DNA of 64,000 nucleotides, from NCBI GenBank assembly GCA_050084515.1, contig CM114273.1, positions 2,480,001-2,544,000 of the forward strand. Direction: 5' to 3'. This document shows positions 10,701-24,395 of this stretch, one piece after another. The translations under genes and the position numbers were made by a program. The notes below the pieces were generated by a model. It had not been told where the DNA came from. It worked only from the letters and a program-made list of their open reading frames with translations, and ran no database searches. How positions within the stretch are numbered: position 1 is the stretch's first letter; each line of letters opens with the position of its first letter. The stretch is from Blasia pusilla (Eukaryota > Marchantiophyta > Marchantiopsida > Blasiales).

Positions 10701-13270
10701 ATGCAAAGGACGTGGGTTAGTGCCATGTAGGAAGTGACTTCCACCTCGACGACCGTTTCATTTAATTTAATTTAATTCGCAATACTTTCAAAAAAGTACT
10801 GTAACTCACTTAAACGAATAAAAAAAAGTCCCCCTTCATTCGCATGGGGAAAATATCTTGGCATCGGTCCAAGAGGAAGGAGACGGTACCAATGGATCCT
10901 GAAAAATATCTAGCAGATCTACTTTTAGTCCTTCAGTTTGAGCTCCCATTTGGAGGTTCCGATAAAGCCACAATGGAGGTGTTAAGGTATCATTTGCATG
11001 GTGGGGTGCTTTTTAAAGGTTGGGTCCCATGGAGGTCATGGCATGATTAGGGCATGATTAGGGCATCTCAATTAGGGGTTAGGGTCATTGTTGGAATTTG
11101 GTGTTACGGAAGTGTTCATGATTAGGGACACGGTATGTTGTTCGTGGTTACGATAGTAGTTTTTGGCGTATGGAGAGTAGAAAATGTTGTCTTTCCATGC
11201 ATGTAAGACCTTTGTTTAATAGTAATATTAAAAATGATGTATAAGCTACAAGTGTGGCTTATACACTTGACAACAAATATCAAGAAAAAAAAGACAACAA
11301 AGATCTTGAATGTAGGGGGTCTTATTAAGGTGCCCTATTGTGCTACATGGTTCAAACGCTACAAATGGTTCATATTAACATTTTTTTGGGAGGTCTTTCA
11401 ATTGGTCATATGTTATTGATGGTATTGAATATTAAGCTATCTCAACTTAGCCCTTGGAGTAGCCCCAAGTTTTCTCCCTTAAGAAGCCACAAGTGTGGTT
11501 TGTAATTCACTATTTAAAAAAGTATTAGAGAATATTTGTATCTCCTCTTTCCATATATAGGTTTTGGCCAAGAGCCGTAATCCCAAATAAGGTACCCTAT
11601 TCCTTGTTACTCAATGAAGAAAATCCCAATGGAGATGACGAGAGTGTACTTTTATGGAAATGATCGTAGAAGGAAGTTGGATTATAGTATATAGCATTGA
11701 ATTTTTGCTTTAGGTTCTTAAAATACAACCGAATCAAGAAAATCCCAATGGAGATGATGAAGGTATATGTCGACTACTCATTCTCTAGCGGTACATGTTA
11801 TGTGATGGCCTTTCCAATGTAGAGAACATGAAGTAGACTACTTCATCTTCTCTAGAAGTATAAGTAACCCACCCTTGAAGTAAGATTACGAGGAGACAAG
11901 TGCATTTCATGGTTGTGTTTAAATACATTCATCTATACTATGCCTAGAGGATTACATAACACTTTTCATTAGCTTGGGTGCATGGCACTGATAAATGGGA
12001 AAAAAATGAATTTTTTGAATGATTATAAAATGAGAATATTTTAAAATCCTCTTGATTTTGAATAACTTAATTTCATTTTGTTTTATTAAAATTTGAATAT
12101 ATGTTAGTAGTTCAAACTAGTAACCGGCGCATTTGCGAGTTCTTAAAAGCTACATGTACGTTTCATTCCTCGTGAAGCGTTTCTCTAATCGGGGAAAAAA
12201 AATCCTACACCCCTTTATCTCGCCTTAGAACACGAATGGACGCAAGCGCTTTAAGATATTAAAAAAATATTTCAGAGAGGAAAGTAGACACATGACTCAT
12301 GTTCAACTTTAAAAAAACTGGCAATGCCTATCACATTCTCCCATAATTAAAAGCTCGAAAATATATGAATTTTATTTATTTATTGGAAGGGTTTGAAACC
12401 CTCCCTCAAGGAGATGGGATCAATGTCCGAGGGCCTACTTGCTGACATGGCCGTTGAAAATAAACAATTTCCTTTTCTTTTTATAATCACCGGATAAAAA
12501 TGGATGAAAATAAATGGTCATTTTATTTTTTGCTTAAAATAACCTGCCCAAACTGAGAAAACTCCAAAACTGTACTGGTTTTGGGAAAAAGACTCCCCGG
12601 ACTTAGTAAGGGATGTCTCAATAAAGTACGGTTGTAAAGTGAATGTTAAAGTGAAAAAATACGTCTAGAAAAACTCTTAAAAATACTTCTTAATTATGTT
12701 ATCTGACCAAAAATTACTGATTAAATTACAAGAGAAAAATAGTTTTAATGTAAATCACGAGTCAAACGTATATATCCAAGTGGTATAGGACTATTCCAAT
12801 AAAGCGGTTGTACGATTGTGGAGGACCTCCTTCCATCAGCTTCCGGACATGGTAATAAGTAAGTTAGAGGGTAAAAGTGTATGTTACCTGCTGGGAAGTA
12901 AAACCAAAATCGAATATGCGAATCTACTTCCTACGATCAGTGGTCACGTTAACGAGATACGCCATACAGCCACATAAAAGTCGCCACGTGCTGCATGCAC
13001 CCCCCTTGAGCATGAGATTCAACTACCCACGTTTACTCTCGCTTTCACATCCGCCAACAACATGAAAATCGGACGGCCCACATCAAATTCAAGAAACCGA
13101 GTCCTCAGATCCCGGTGAAAAATGACACGAATTAATAAATACAAAAAATATTATTTTCCCTATTTTTAATAATATTGTAGCTAGAAATTCCTGTGGAGGC
13201 GATTGAATCGCTTCATGCGATCCTCGCTCGCAATGAGCGATGGACGCACTTTTGAAATTATGCGAGAGGC
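10701..13270. other. AT-rich intergenic DNA, no recognised gene
   Basis: No coding frame with recognisable motifs. At about 12117-12137 the minus strand shows a possible Helitron 3' end: a CGCA-AA-TGCG mini-hairpin, CCGGTTA, then CTAG followed by T. Confidence 0.4.
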
Positions 13271-13377
13271 GAATCATCAGTGCGACGGGCGCAATTTGAG
13301 CGGTGCCAGTCCGCGCGAGTCGACTGCGAGGGCGTCCAAGCGCTCCTGATCATTACGCGCGCTCTTGATTCTTGAAG
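13271..13377 (+). other. Probable 5' UTR exon of the pyrophosphatase gene
   Basis: A GC-rich patch ends in CTTGAAG followed by gtatga, a good donor at 13378. The first in-frame ATG of the pyrophosphatase lies about 0.9 kb further on, directly after acceptor-like tttcag/cttcag sequences at 14270-14283. A non-coding leader exon with a leader intron is the simplest reading. The 5' boundary is unknown and no TATA box was identified. Confidence 0.4.
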
Positions 13378-13469
13378 GTATGATCTCCCGATTCGCCTTT
13401 TCTTTGTGCTCCGCATTGATTATTATGCCCTTTGGTTGACTTTGAAATCTGTGTCTTATTTTGAATGGA

Positions 13470-14010
13470 GAGAGGCGGTCCGCTCAGATGGGGTTTGGCT
13501 TCGAGAGAAGTCCCGTAATTGCGGTGAAGTGGAGGGGAGTGGACCGGATCGGAGGAGGCGAGATTTGAACTGGGATTAGCGTAGTGTTTAGATGTGTTTT
13601 GGCTGTGAGAAAGGTACTGTAATTGCGTTGAAGGGGAGTGGGGGAGGCCTCCTGCGGCGAAGAATTCGAGACAACAGATTCTTGAGGAGGGAAATGGTTA
13701 TGGTGTGGTTTTGAATGTAGATTAACGTTCTGTGAAGCTTTGTCTAGAAAGCTTCCATAATTGTTGTGGACTAAACGGAACGGGAGCGGATTGGATTGGA
13801 TTGGATTGGGCTAGATGAGAGTTTGAATGGAGATGAGCGCTCTGTTCAGATGTGCTTTGGCTACGAGAGAGGTCCCATAATTACAGTGGAGTTGAGTGGA
13901 GTGGGATGCGGAGGGGATTGGATGAGATGAGACTTTCAACGGAGAATAATGCCTAGTTCAAATGTGCTTGTGTACGCGGAAGAATGCCATGATTGCAGTG
14001 AAGTGGAGTA
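13470..14010 (+). repeat. Diverged 110-145-bp tandem repeat inside the leader intron
   Basis: About five units, with cores near 13475, 13590, 13733, 13845 and 13960. Each follows the pattern (t)tcagatgtg.tttggct..gaga..gtcccataattgcagtgaagtgga. They sit between the predicted leader donor (13378) and the acceptor before the ATG. Sub-repeats of ggattggatt occur in the middle units. Confidence 0.65.
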
Positions 14011-14288
14011 GAGGAAGGGGACGAGTAAATGAAATTTAGGGGCCTGGAGCTGCGGTCGGGCAAGGAGCCATGAGAGGGCGAGGGAGGACTAGGAGAGGTT
14101 AGAGATTGGGAGCGGGTGGAGGAGAAGAGAAGAAGAGGAGCGGGGAGGTCTTGGAGTGTAGTGGAAGCTTAAGACTGAGGTTGGTGTGTTGATTTCAGGA
14201 CTTCCTGAGCGTCAGGACTGCCTGAAAGCATTCGCGTGGTGAGATCTGCAGCTCCTTGTACATACTTTCAGGCTTTTCTTCAGGGACC

Positions 14289-17200
14289 ATGGCTCGTCGC
14301 CAGATTGCAGCGCATCCTTGGCATGATCTGGAGATTGGTAAATTTCTCTATCGTCCTGTTTGCTGTTCCGATTTGACGTTCTCTGGGTTGGAGTTGCCTC
14401 GTACTGCTGTCAAATCTACAGCGTTAGGTCCACCGACGCTAATGTCATTTTTGGCACTTAACGACCGACTTCAATTAGGGAATTCTTCTCCATCGTTGGA
14501 ATCTTCGTGAAGTTAGCTCATGTCTTGTCGTTTTCCCCGCGCAGGACCTGATGCCCCCGAGATCTTCAATTGTGTGAGTTGCGTTGTGATGTTGACGTTG
14601 ACCTTGTCTTGTTTCTTCAAATTTCCAAGAGAACAATCAGATTTATAGCTGCACAGACCTACTACCACATCATAGCCTCCTAATTTCATGTTTGTGGAGA
14701 AACAATCAGTTGTTCTGTAGCCCTGCCGTACCTCAATCTGTTCAATAGAGTTCCAGGTTCCTCATTGAGTCAGGGGCTCGTCCTTTGACTCCAGGTAATT
14801 GAGATCGGGAAGGGAAGCAAGGTGAAGTACGAACTCGACAAGAACAGCGGTCTAATCAAGGTGTGACAAGGATGAACTTACTCACGCTCGGTGTTTGAAA
14901 CGTAGATCATCTGGTATTGGTTAAATCGCTTGTCCAGGCACTTATCATGATACGACCCTGGTCTTCAGGACGCAATGTGGCCGGTTCTTGACAGATACCC
15001 AAACTGTTTGCAGGTCGATCGGGTTTTGTATTCGTCAGTCGTCTACCCCCACAACTATGGCTTTATTCCTCGTACCCTCTGCGAAGACAACGACCCCCTG
15101 GATGTTCTAGTAATCATGCAGGTATCAATCTTTCATCATGGCAATTCTTGTGGCGAATGACGTCCCATAATGACAGCTCCAATCCAGAATTCGTGACTTT
15201 CATCAGGCGTTGAGAGAATTCATATTTACACAAAGACTCGCTACCAACACATACTGTATCCAACCACATTTCCTCTAAACGAGAGGTAACTCTAGGTATC
15301 AAGAGCCTACTACTTTTTGCCAATTCTTCACTAAAAATTGGCGAACAGTCTGCTCCCTTAGCCTCAAACTACCCGTCATCTCTTCTTTTTAAGCCTTCAA
15401 ACTTTAGTCCAGATCTCTTCTATAGGACTAACAGTATCTTTGTACCATCTATCTATCTTATCTCTGTAGCATAAGTCAATGCCAATGCCATATACAAGTG
15501 GAACTGTACTTGAGTTGATTGGACTAGCACTTACTATCTATCTATCGGCCATCAATCTCCGCAGCAGAAGTCAATGCCAGTGCCATATTCGAGTGGAACT
15601 TTACTGGAGTTGACCTGCTGTGTTAAGATTGGTGGCAAGCAATTTAGTTTCTCATTTCCTCATTCAATGGTGTCCTACTCGTGGGATCCTTTTGAGTTAC
15701 CAGGCGATCCAAATACTTCAAATATATAAAAAGGATAACTGGTTCACTATGTACGTTAGGAGATAAGGTAGTTTCTCCTCTATTGCCCTCATATCATACG
15801 TTCGTCCCTGCTCACCAGTTTAGATTGATTAATGTGTGTTTGCTTTATTTACGTTCTCCTTTTGGGACCGTTCAGTCGCCCTCATGATAGCCAGACTCAC
15901 CTTCAAGCTGTTGTGATTTCTAACGAGCTCAGATACCCTTTGGGTCGAAAGGCTTTTTTATTCAGTTTCAGTTTTCTCTCTGGAAACGACCTTGGGTTTG
16001 GTATCGGCATCTAACTTTCTCAGATGAAAGGCTCTTGCATCTCTTTCTAGCAACATTTCTACCTCTCAACTGCGTACTACACATTTCATAGCATGACAGA
16101 AATCAGAGTCTGGCACATCCTTAGCCAGTAGCAAATTAGAGACAGTTCCCCTTGGTTGGAAATCTGCAGTGACGTGTCTCAAGACAACTCGGGGGCACAC
16201 CAGCGAATCCGATTGATAAGGGGCGGTTTTAATTTGCTGTGATGGGGTCCATGCTCACTATTAAAAGGGCCCCCACACCATGGTTGATCGAGGTAGTAAT
16301 ACAAAAGAAGGCTTCAATGCTTATTTAGGAGTTGTCTTCACTTGAATTCACTTTTTAGACTTCTGACTGGGGGAGATTTGTGATGCGCCGATATGTAATC
16401 TTCATTGGACATCGTCCTGAGATTTTTTTTTTCTGTACCAGGAGCCAGTCGTTTCAGGGTGTTTCCTGCGTGCAAGGGCCATAGGTCTGATGCCTATGAT
16501 TGACCAGGTAAAGCAAAGCTTCTCATGTGAAGAATCGATTGAATAGTCTTCCCAGTTGGATGTCCCATGCGAGTTCTTTCCACGATCATTCAAAGATCAT
16601 AGAGTTGTTGAATCCACGTCTATGGCTAGAAGTGGAGTTAGGAATTCTGGTTTTTGTTCTAAAAAGTAAGACTGGAATGTTTGTTAGGACGGTCAAGCTA
16701 GCATTGTGTGGTTGGCTGGTTTAATGTTGAATTGGTCCTAGAACACTAAGCCAATAGAAACGTCCAGCTATTCTTGTTCTATTTAGACAGATCAAGCGCT
16801 TTACATGAAACTTTTCGTGTCTTAAACAGGGCGAGAAAGATGACAAGATCATCGCAGTTTGTGCTGATGATCCTGAGTATCGCCATTACAAAGATATCAA
16901 GGAGCTTGCACCCCATCGACTTGCTGAGATTAGGCGATTTTTTGAGGACTGTATCAATCAAATTGTGAATATTTATTTCTAAATGTTTCTAAAGCATCAA
17001 GTGTAAAACGGGGTGCTCAAAACCCGGGATTTCGGTTCTATCCTGGAGAAGCACTTATCTCTCTCATTTGTTCGTCTGTATTCTGATTCATCTAGTGTAG
17101 ACTCTTCGATCCTTTGTTCACCTTAGAATTGCAGTTGTGTTTTCCCTTAACAGAAGATGCATTTCAGACAAGAAGAACGAGAACAAAGAAGTACAGGTTG

Positions 17201-17477
17201 AGGATTTTTTAGACAGCAAGAAAGCTATGGAGTCTGTGAGCCACGCAATGTAAGTTGACTAAACGTTCTGCCATTTGATCTACCAGTATTTCTTAGCTCT
17301 TTCCAGAGCACTGATCAGTATCCGATCATATATGGGGTAAGGCTCGTTCTTCGATGCTGTGGATTGTTTGTGGATCCGCTAACGGAGCTCAGCTTTGCAG
17401 TCCATTTTCATTGACTTTTTTCCTCATCTTGCAGGGACCTCTATGCAGAATATATTGTAGAGAGCTTACGCCAGTGA
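14289..17477 (+). CDS. PPA: Soluble inorganic pyrophosphatase (family I)
   Basis: Hydrolyses pyrophosphate to two phosphates (Mg-dependent, EC 3.6.1.1), driving biosynthetic reactions in the cytosol. Eight exons: 14289-14337, 14545-14573, 14795-14860, 15014-15121, 16442-16507, 16830-16950, 17168-17249 and 17435-17477. All introns are GT-AG and every phase is consistent, giving 187 residues. The active-site signature DNDPLDV (family DxDPxD) is in exon 4, preceded by [12 protein letters not shown]. Other conserved blocks are [43 protein letters not shown] and [14 protein letters not shown]. The C-terminus [14 protein letters not shown] is complete. ATG 14289 is the first in-frame ATG after a stop at 14223. 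The N-terminus is about 25 residues shorter than typical plant cytosolic enzymes, so an upstream coding exon is possible. No transit peptide is seen. Confidence 0.96.
15449..15613 (+). repeat. Imperfect tandem duplication in pyrophosphatase intron 4
   Basis: About 15449-15520 and 15536-15613 share ctatctatc, agtcaatgcca.tgccata, and agtggaact.tact.gagttga in the same order. This lies within the 1.3-kb intron 15122-16441. Confidence 0.6.
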
Positions 17478-20400
17478 GAGCCTGGATGTTAACCTAACGG
17501 CGATTAGTTCTCAGTTCATGTAATGTAGCTCTTGTGGTGAAAGCTGTCACTAGATTAGCCTTACCCTTACGCTGTCAATAGATTAGCCTTAAAGCTTAAG
17601 ATGTTACAGGATGAGCCTTAAACCTTGCCTGGGAGTAATGTGTAGTCAGGATGCAGTGTTCTCACCATGCAATGTGGCCTACACACTTAATAACAAATCT
17701 AGTTGCGTTATGGCCCTTACCATCCCCACCCCTCTCCCTCCTTTATATGTGCAGGCAATTTTATAATACCATCAACGAAGACAGTGGCTCATCGTCTCTG
17801 CCCTCTGAATCTGGTTGTCTTTTGGTGTCTACACTCGCATGATTCATATCAATTCATGCTGTCAAGAGACGTCTCAGAGTATGGTCTGTTGTCCAAATTC
17901 TGTTCGCCAGTCGTTGACATGGACAGTTGTGTCAGCTAATAGTCAAAAGTGAATAAGTGCTCGGGACATGGTAAGCCATTGACAGTGGTAGAGGTGTCAG
18001 CCGTTACCCTTACGTGAATAAGTGCCGCATGGTATGGATGGGAGATTACCATCAGAGTACTCAACTACAGTGTCCGGGGAGGAATATCATCACTGGTGTG
18101 GAGTAAATACAATTGTAGAAAATGAAGATCCTTGTTTTGTAGAATTCTTTTGTCAGATTTTTCCATTTGAGCTTTCTAGGAGAATGAAGCTGAAACTACA
18201 AAAGCTCATCCACCCCTCTTCCCTCTTGACATGAGCAAGGCAGCAGTTTCTATCGAGGAGAAATTGAAGTGAAAATCGGAAGCGGCTCCTGTCAAATCAG
18301 TCCTTGTGGTGGGCCACGGCGCGAACCTCCTAGAAGTTAGATTGATTTTCCCAACATGATTTAGGATTACTTTCTCTACACCTTTCTACAAATTCTTTAC
18401 ATAATGAAGTGAGGTAATTCCATACCTGCATTTGCATTCGATTTGTCCCTCTATGCCTATAATCGTACTCAAATTTTTTTTCATGTGAGTAAGTTATGAT
18501 TGTGTATGGCCTTGGATCTTGTCGGTTTCTCAATCTCTTGTTGAAAGGGCCTTTTCATTCCTCCTATTTGCGATTTTAGAAGGTCACAACTGCATCATTT
18601 CATTTTTCTATGCTGGAGTTCGTCTCGTTTGGTGGCTTTTACAAACCCTTTTTGTTCACGGTGTCTTACTCTTGTTTGTATGACGTCACAAACGTAACAC
18701 GTCTAGCTTTGTTTGGAGTAGTCCAGGAGTTTATGAATGTTCCTTCCTCTTAACAAGAAGCGATAGTGAGTTCAAGTTGACAACTCATTGATGTGCTTTG
18801 TGGCGTGAAGGTGAAGTCACGATAAGCATGTTAAAGTGGTCTTCAATAGGATTCTCTTCCTTTTCAGATGATGAATCTTAAACTAAAAATGATTTAATTC
18901 ATCTCAATCATTTTTTAGAGTTAGTTTATCTGCATCTTTCCCTATAAACATAAGACTTAGTTTAGTTTATTTGATTATTTAGTTCTTAGAGTCGGATTAT
19001 ATATTTCCATCCACTCTTACAGATGTAGTTTTAATCATTTGTACACATTCTCTTACTAAGCGAAGAGAGAAATAGAATTGATATTATGTCTTTCTCACCG
19101 TAAGTTCCAAGGGCATCCAAGTTTCATATAGACCAAGGCATTGTGGTCGTAATTAGATCAAAATGTATGTTTTTTATATTTTTAAGTTGAGTTAAATTAC
19201 AACACTAAAATGTAGGTTGTAAGTACATTTCCTCCTGGCCTTTACGAAAATTCATATTTTAAGTTTCCTTTCTTTTCTTCCTTCCAAAATAAGAGTGTAT
19301 TTTATCTTTAGTAATCACATTATTTTTCATGAGATATAGTCAGGGTAATTCTTGAAATTTAAATAATAAATCTATTTTAGTGTTCCTTCCTTTGCTTTCT
19401 TCATTTAATTCAATTATCCCTCTAAAATTAACTTCCTCCATTCAATTTCCTGATATTACCACCAAAAGAACCTTCAAAAGACCAATATTAATATTATCAC
19501 CAAAAGAAACCTTTAAAACCAATATTAATAGCAGGAGGGATTGTTTGAACCCATCTATATTATTAGGGGAGAGGGGTCTTTTATTTTGTAAACACTCCTC
19601 TTTTTTGCATTATGATTATTATTACTTTAGTCATTAAGATCGTCCTCTTTCTTAACCAATGTGATTGTTCGTAGTTAATTTTATACTTATTATTATGGGA
19701 AATTGCTTTTACATTTTGCAAACACTTGACACTTTCAACCAGTTGCTTTCAGGAAGGGTTTGTTGTAAATCAATCATCATGTATATCATGTGGTATGTAA
19801 AAACAAAAGAAAATTTCATATTGCCATGGTCTTGAGCAAAATTTTGTAGGAAGGAAGTTTAGTGATCAAGAAATAGATAATCATAGAAAATTTTGGTCGC
19901 TCCCATGAATGGTTTGTATTCTATTGGAATAATGTCCCTAGCCCCAAAGTGTTGTAGTAAGTTTTACATTTCTACATTAGAATAATCTTAATCAAGATAA
20001 TATTAGTGATGCATTTGTTAAGAACTCACTAAAAAAAAATTTAATAATGATTTTTATGATTTGGATTTGGAGTTTGTGTTCTCAAATATGAAGAATACAG
20101 AAATCAACACCATAGAAAATATCTTTCCTTGTGATTTGGATGGTGATAGTTTCATTAAATCTATTTGATTAGCAATCCTTTTTTTGATATTCAAGGTTTT
20201 GTACATTTCATTTTCATCAATTGCTATCGCCTAAAATTACTAAGTTATCCTTTGCAAACGCGTCAACTAGAGATTGAGAAATTGCCCAAACAATCCTCAA
20301 TTATTTTAGGAAATTTTTTGTTTAGGTCTCGCTTAGGGATTAGGGTTTTGTCCATTTCCATGAAATCTTGTTCTCCTCCTATCAAATCTTAAACAAAGCT

Positions 20401-23400
20401 AGATAATGAATGTGTATGTGGACTTATTTTGGGATAGACATATCCTATTCTTGCATTGGCTATCTAATCCCATTCTTAAGCATCCATCTCATGCATCTGC
20501 GCAATTTCGCTCATATCCCATACCTTGTGATCCCAACCATTTGTCTTCGCTACAGAGGGGGTGATGCAGAGGATCCTTGGCCCTCCCAATATTTATCTAT
20601 TTTTATAGTGGAAAAAAGAGAATAAGCTTCTCTCTCTCCCTCGGTGAAATATGAATGTGGTATCTTTTTGATCCTATGCATGTAATTGTGGATCAATAAT
20701 TACTTTCTATTTCTCTCAAAATAGATAAATTACTCTAAGTAGTAAGTTCCTCAAATAGGTTCCAAATGGGCTAAAACCAAAGGAAAATCTGCACTTGCAA
20801 CCTACCTTTCTTCTCAACTTATCATCCTTGATTAACTGGTCTTGATCTCTAATTGCCCCCAGAGTACCGTGCGATTCGTTATTCTTCTACTCTTAAAGAC
20901 ATGATACTATCTTTTCCCTTTCGTGTACGTTATGATGTAATTGAGTCAATAGTGATAAGATCTAACGGAATTCAAAGAAAATTCTATCCTCATTGAATAA
21001 AGATGTAACTCATCCATCCAACTACTCAAAACAAAGCTATTATTGAATTTTTTGGCAACTCCTTACACCATAGACTTGATAGAACTCTAACTATTACCTA
21101 AGGATGATATGACATATATCAACTAAAATAAAAAGTCATCACCTCATCTTGCCTCAGCGTAGATGAATTCTCAATAATTTATGGTGTATGGCTTTGTGGT
21201 TGATCATTGCCCAAGTTAAGAATACACGCATAATCTAGTATAGTTATATTATAAGGATAGGTCAAAAAGTGACTTCATTCTCTTTGTGCACATTCACACT
21301 CTTCATGTTTATATAAGTTGTATAAACACATATAGAGATATTGACTTGAGAGGAGGTTTCCACCGATCATGATCTATTAGGGATGATGGTAAGTTCCTAA
21401 AATTCTAATACTAATGTAGTCTCTTCATTTACTCATTTTCACTCGAGATACTAATTCCATATTGCGTGTATAGTGCATCATGAGATGCCATGTCGTGATG
21501 GAGGAGGAGGAATCAACCAACACGGAAATCAACATTAAAAAGCATCTATTGGCTCTAAAGTAGAGCAAGAGGTCCTTGTCCTAGTTGATACCCATGGCCT
21601 ATGTGTAGTAGGCGTTTCCTTTTAGATCGGGCATCACCATCCCTGTTAGGGCCACTAGTAGGAGTGAATCAATGCTGCCCACAATGGTGCCCACTACCCA
21701 ATTGGACTTTCTACAAGTCCAAAATAACAAAACTTAAAAGCTCTAAATGTGTTCGAATTTCTTGACTTGGACCCCGAATTCCAATATAAACAGATTAGAG
21801 CTTGAAGGAAATTTTGATCATAGTAACTATTTGGAAATTAAGTTCTGAATAATATGGTTGAATTTTCATATAAGCTTCCCCCATTAAAGTGACAGATCGC
21901 TTCCTAAAATATTATATAATAGCTTAGAGAGCTAGTCAAAATTATCTAGCAAAGATGTTGACTCAAAAACGATAGATGTGGATGTTGACTCGAAAATGAA
22001 AGGAGGTCCTAGTCTATGCCTAGGATGTGACGTTTAGCATCTAGAATAGGAACTTAAGTTGCAATTCTAAAAATAGTAAACTTGAATTGGAGCTTAGGTT
22101 TAGACTCAATTTATCAAGCTCCAATCAAACTCCAATTTACATAACTTAGGCCCTCTTAGTTGTAAGCGTCCTCCATTAAAGTCAATATTCACTTTGAAAA
22201 GATTGTACAAGGTATCAATGTCGCTTGAAAAGAATATGTGAAATGTCTGGTAAATGAAACACAACTTGTATTTCCGAGATCTATGGTGAAGTTGCTTAGA
22301 TCAAGCTCCAATTGCTTGGAGCTTGATATAAATGCCATATGCAGGATGGGTCTACCTCCCTGAGGGATGCAACTCTCTTATTTATTTAAAAAACATATTA
22401 TTTGTACGTGTAAGACCATTAGGGTCTTTAGTGATTAAAAACCTTCTAAAAGAAGAAAATGCTAGTAATTAATGGGATTTTCTTTAGTGGAAAATGATAG
22501 GTTAGAAGAAATTATGGCATAATTTCATGGGAGAATAGTTTGTTATGAGATACTTGAGTTAGTAATTCCTCGCGAAAAACTCAAATTTTAATGAAGAAAA
22601 ATTATAAAATTCCTAGTCTTATTGGTTATATGAATAAAATCCATTCACGAAAAAGCTCATTGATATCACAAAGTTTAGAATATTAGTCCCACTTTTAAAA
22701 TTTAGTAAAACTGGCTCGTCTCCATGATTAACTTTATCTCAACCAATGATGAAGCATAAAAAATTGAAGATTGATCTGATTAACAATATTAAGAAATTAA
22801 ATTTCCTACAATATGCAGATTGGTAATATTTCTATTAATAATAAAGTGGATTGAAAGTAGAAGATTGAGGGTGAATGTCTTGCATGCTAAGAGGGCAGGG
22901 TTATGAAGAAGAGGTGGGCATATCAATCTTTACAAGTTGGGTGGCTTCTAAATGAAAACATAATTATTGAAATCATGTAGGGTTATATATGGTTGCAAGT
23001 ATTTGTGAGATGAACTTATCGATCTATTCTATTTGGTCAATCTTAGCGGTTAACTTTCATACTAACTTGAGGGGTGGTTGAGATGAATTTTTCTTTTGAT
23101 CTCAAGATCCATATCTTCTTCTGACATAGATCCAAAATCTAGAATGTCCGTATGTTGAGGCGCAAATTTTAGTTTTGAAAGATTTAGTATTTAGTTTGCA
23201 TGTGAATCTAGTAGGTCAAAACTAACCTACGTTAGACACATTCGATTTTATCTCGACCGCTTGTTGGATATTGGGTCTAACATGATTGAAGATTACAAGT
23301 AGCATCCCTTTTCCAAGATATTCTTTTGTTAGCGATGTGAGACCAAAGAAGGAGGAGGGCGAAGATTGTGATTTTTTTGGAATGTAGACATTCTCCTTAT

Positions 23401-23607
23401 TACACTATCTATTGTCAAGCCTATCATGAGGATGAAAATCTCTCACGACCTAGAAAGAAGTAATTAATCTCTCACAATCTAGTAATAAGAATGTCTTCTG
23501 ATTGGATGCAAGATTCAAAGAGGCAAAAATCCCCATTTTTCCTTGAAATATATGACTTGTGTTGGTATTAATATGATGTGCGATGGAATTGAATATGGAG
23601 ATATTTG
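17478..23607. other. 3' UTR and AT-rich intergenic DNA, no recognised gene
   Basis: The first few hundred bases carry the pyrophosphatase 3' UTR, with a small internal repeat (agattagcctta, about 17552-17593). Beyond 18300 the sequence is AT-rich with frames of at most 85 codons and no motif I recognise. Confidence 0.5.
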
Positions 23608-23612
23608 CGTTC

Positions 23613-23925
23613 TATTGAACATTGAGTTACATTCAAGCTCATGAGACACCTGAACTGCTACATTTGGTACTCACACGAAGTAGAGAAGCTTAATCTTGGT
23701 TAGTCAATTAAGCGCGATTATCTTAACTAGGGTTAGTTAATCATAATTAGTCTAACTCGAGACTATGGTTTAGATTAGGGTTAGGGTTCCTTGTACATAC
23801 CCTATATAATTGAGAAGAGGACCAGCCTCCACTCATTCTCTCATTGCAAATTTCGTTCTCTATGGTAGTGTGTAAGTGTGAGAGCCGTTTCTCACCAATT
23901 ATGCTTCTTTAGCAATTTTTCCATA
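23613..23925 (+). repeat. Copia 5' LTR
   Basis: Starts TATTGAAC directly after CGTTC and ends ttttccata directly before the primer binding site. It contains a telomere-like run (ttagggttagggtt, about 23776-23789) and a TATA box at about 23803. It aligns along its full length to 28567-28878. Confidence 0.92.
23802..23810 (+). promoter_or_regulatory. LTR TATA box
   Basis: ctatataat lies inside the 5' LTR and is conserved in the 3' LTR at about 28756-28764. It is the likely core promoter of the retrotransposon transcript. Confidence 0.6.
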
Positions 23926-23938
23926 TGGTATCAGAGCG
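23926..23938 (+). other. Primer binding site (initiator-Met tRNA)
   Basis: TGGTATCAGAGC begins at the first base after the 5' LTR, which matches the standard Copia minus-strand primer site and fixes the LTR end. Confidence 0.9.
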
Positions 23939-24395
23939 AAAGGAGAACATCACTTGAAATTATTTGTGTTCAAGGAGAGAAAAGAGGCAAGAAGGAAATT
24001 TTGTTCAGAGCTCATTGGGTGCAGATTTCAGGTGGAGCTTTGACGATGATAAAACTTTGGAGGCATTTATAGGGCTTTCCCGATCGATTCATTCATCTGG
24101 GTCCATAGAGTCTAGGACGAGGCCGATAGATGAACCAAGTGATCTTGTAGAGCTTGTTGAGAGCTTTCCAATGCACCCAAAATCGCTTGATTTTGACATT
24201 CTGAGCTCATGTAGTAGCAATTTCAGTGTAAGAAAGTGCAATTAGTGAAGAAAAGTTGCCTATTCAAACTAGTTCTTTCATACGGTTAATCAATTTTGGC
24301 AAATTTCAGGTCGATTTATATGTAAGAGTGGTCTATGATGAAATTGGAGTAGTAGAGAGCTTGAAATTACATTTTTGTGAGTGAAATCGTTCGTC

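Noticed and set aside
23926-23938. tRNA-like sequence
   Set aside because: Only the 12-base primer-binding complement of initiator tRNA is present, with no tRNA fold.
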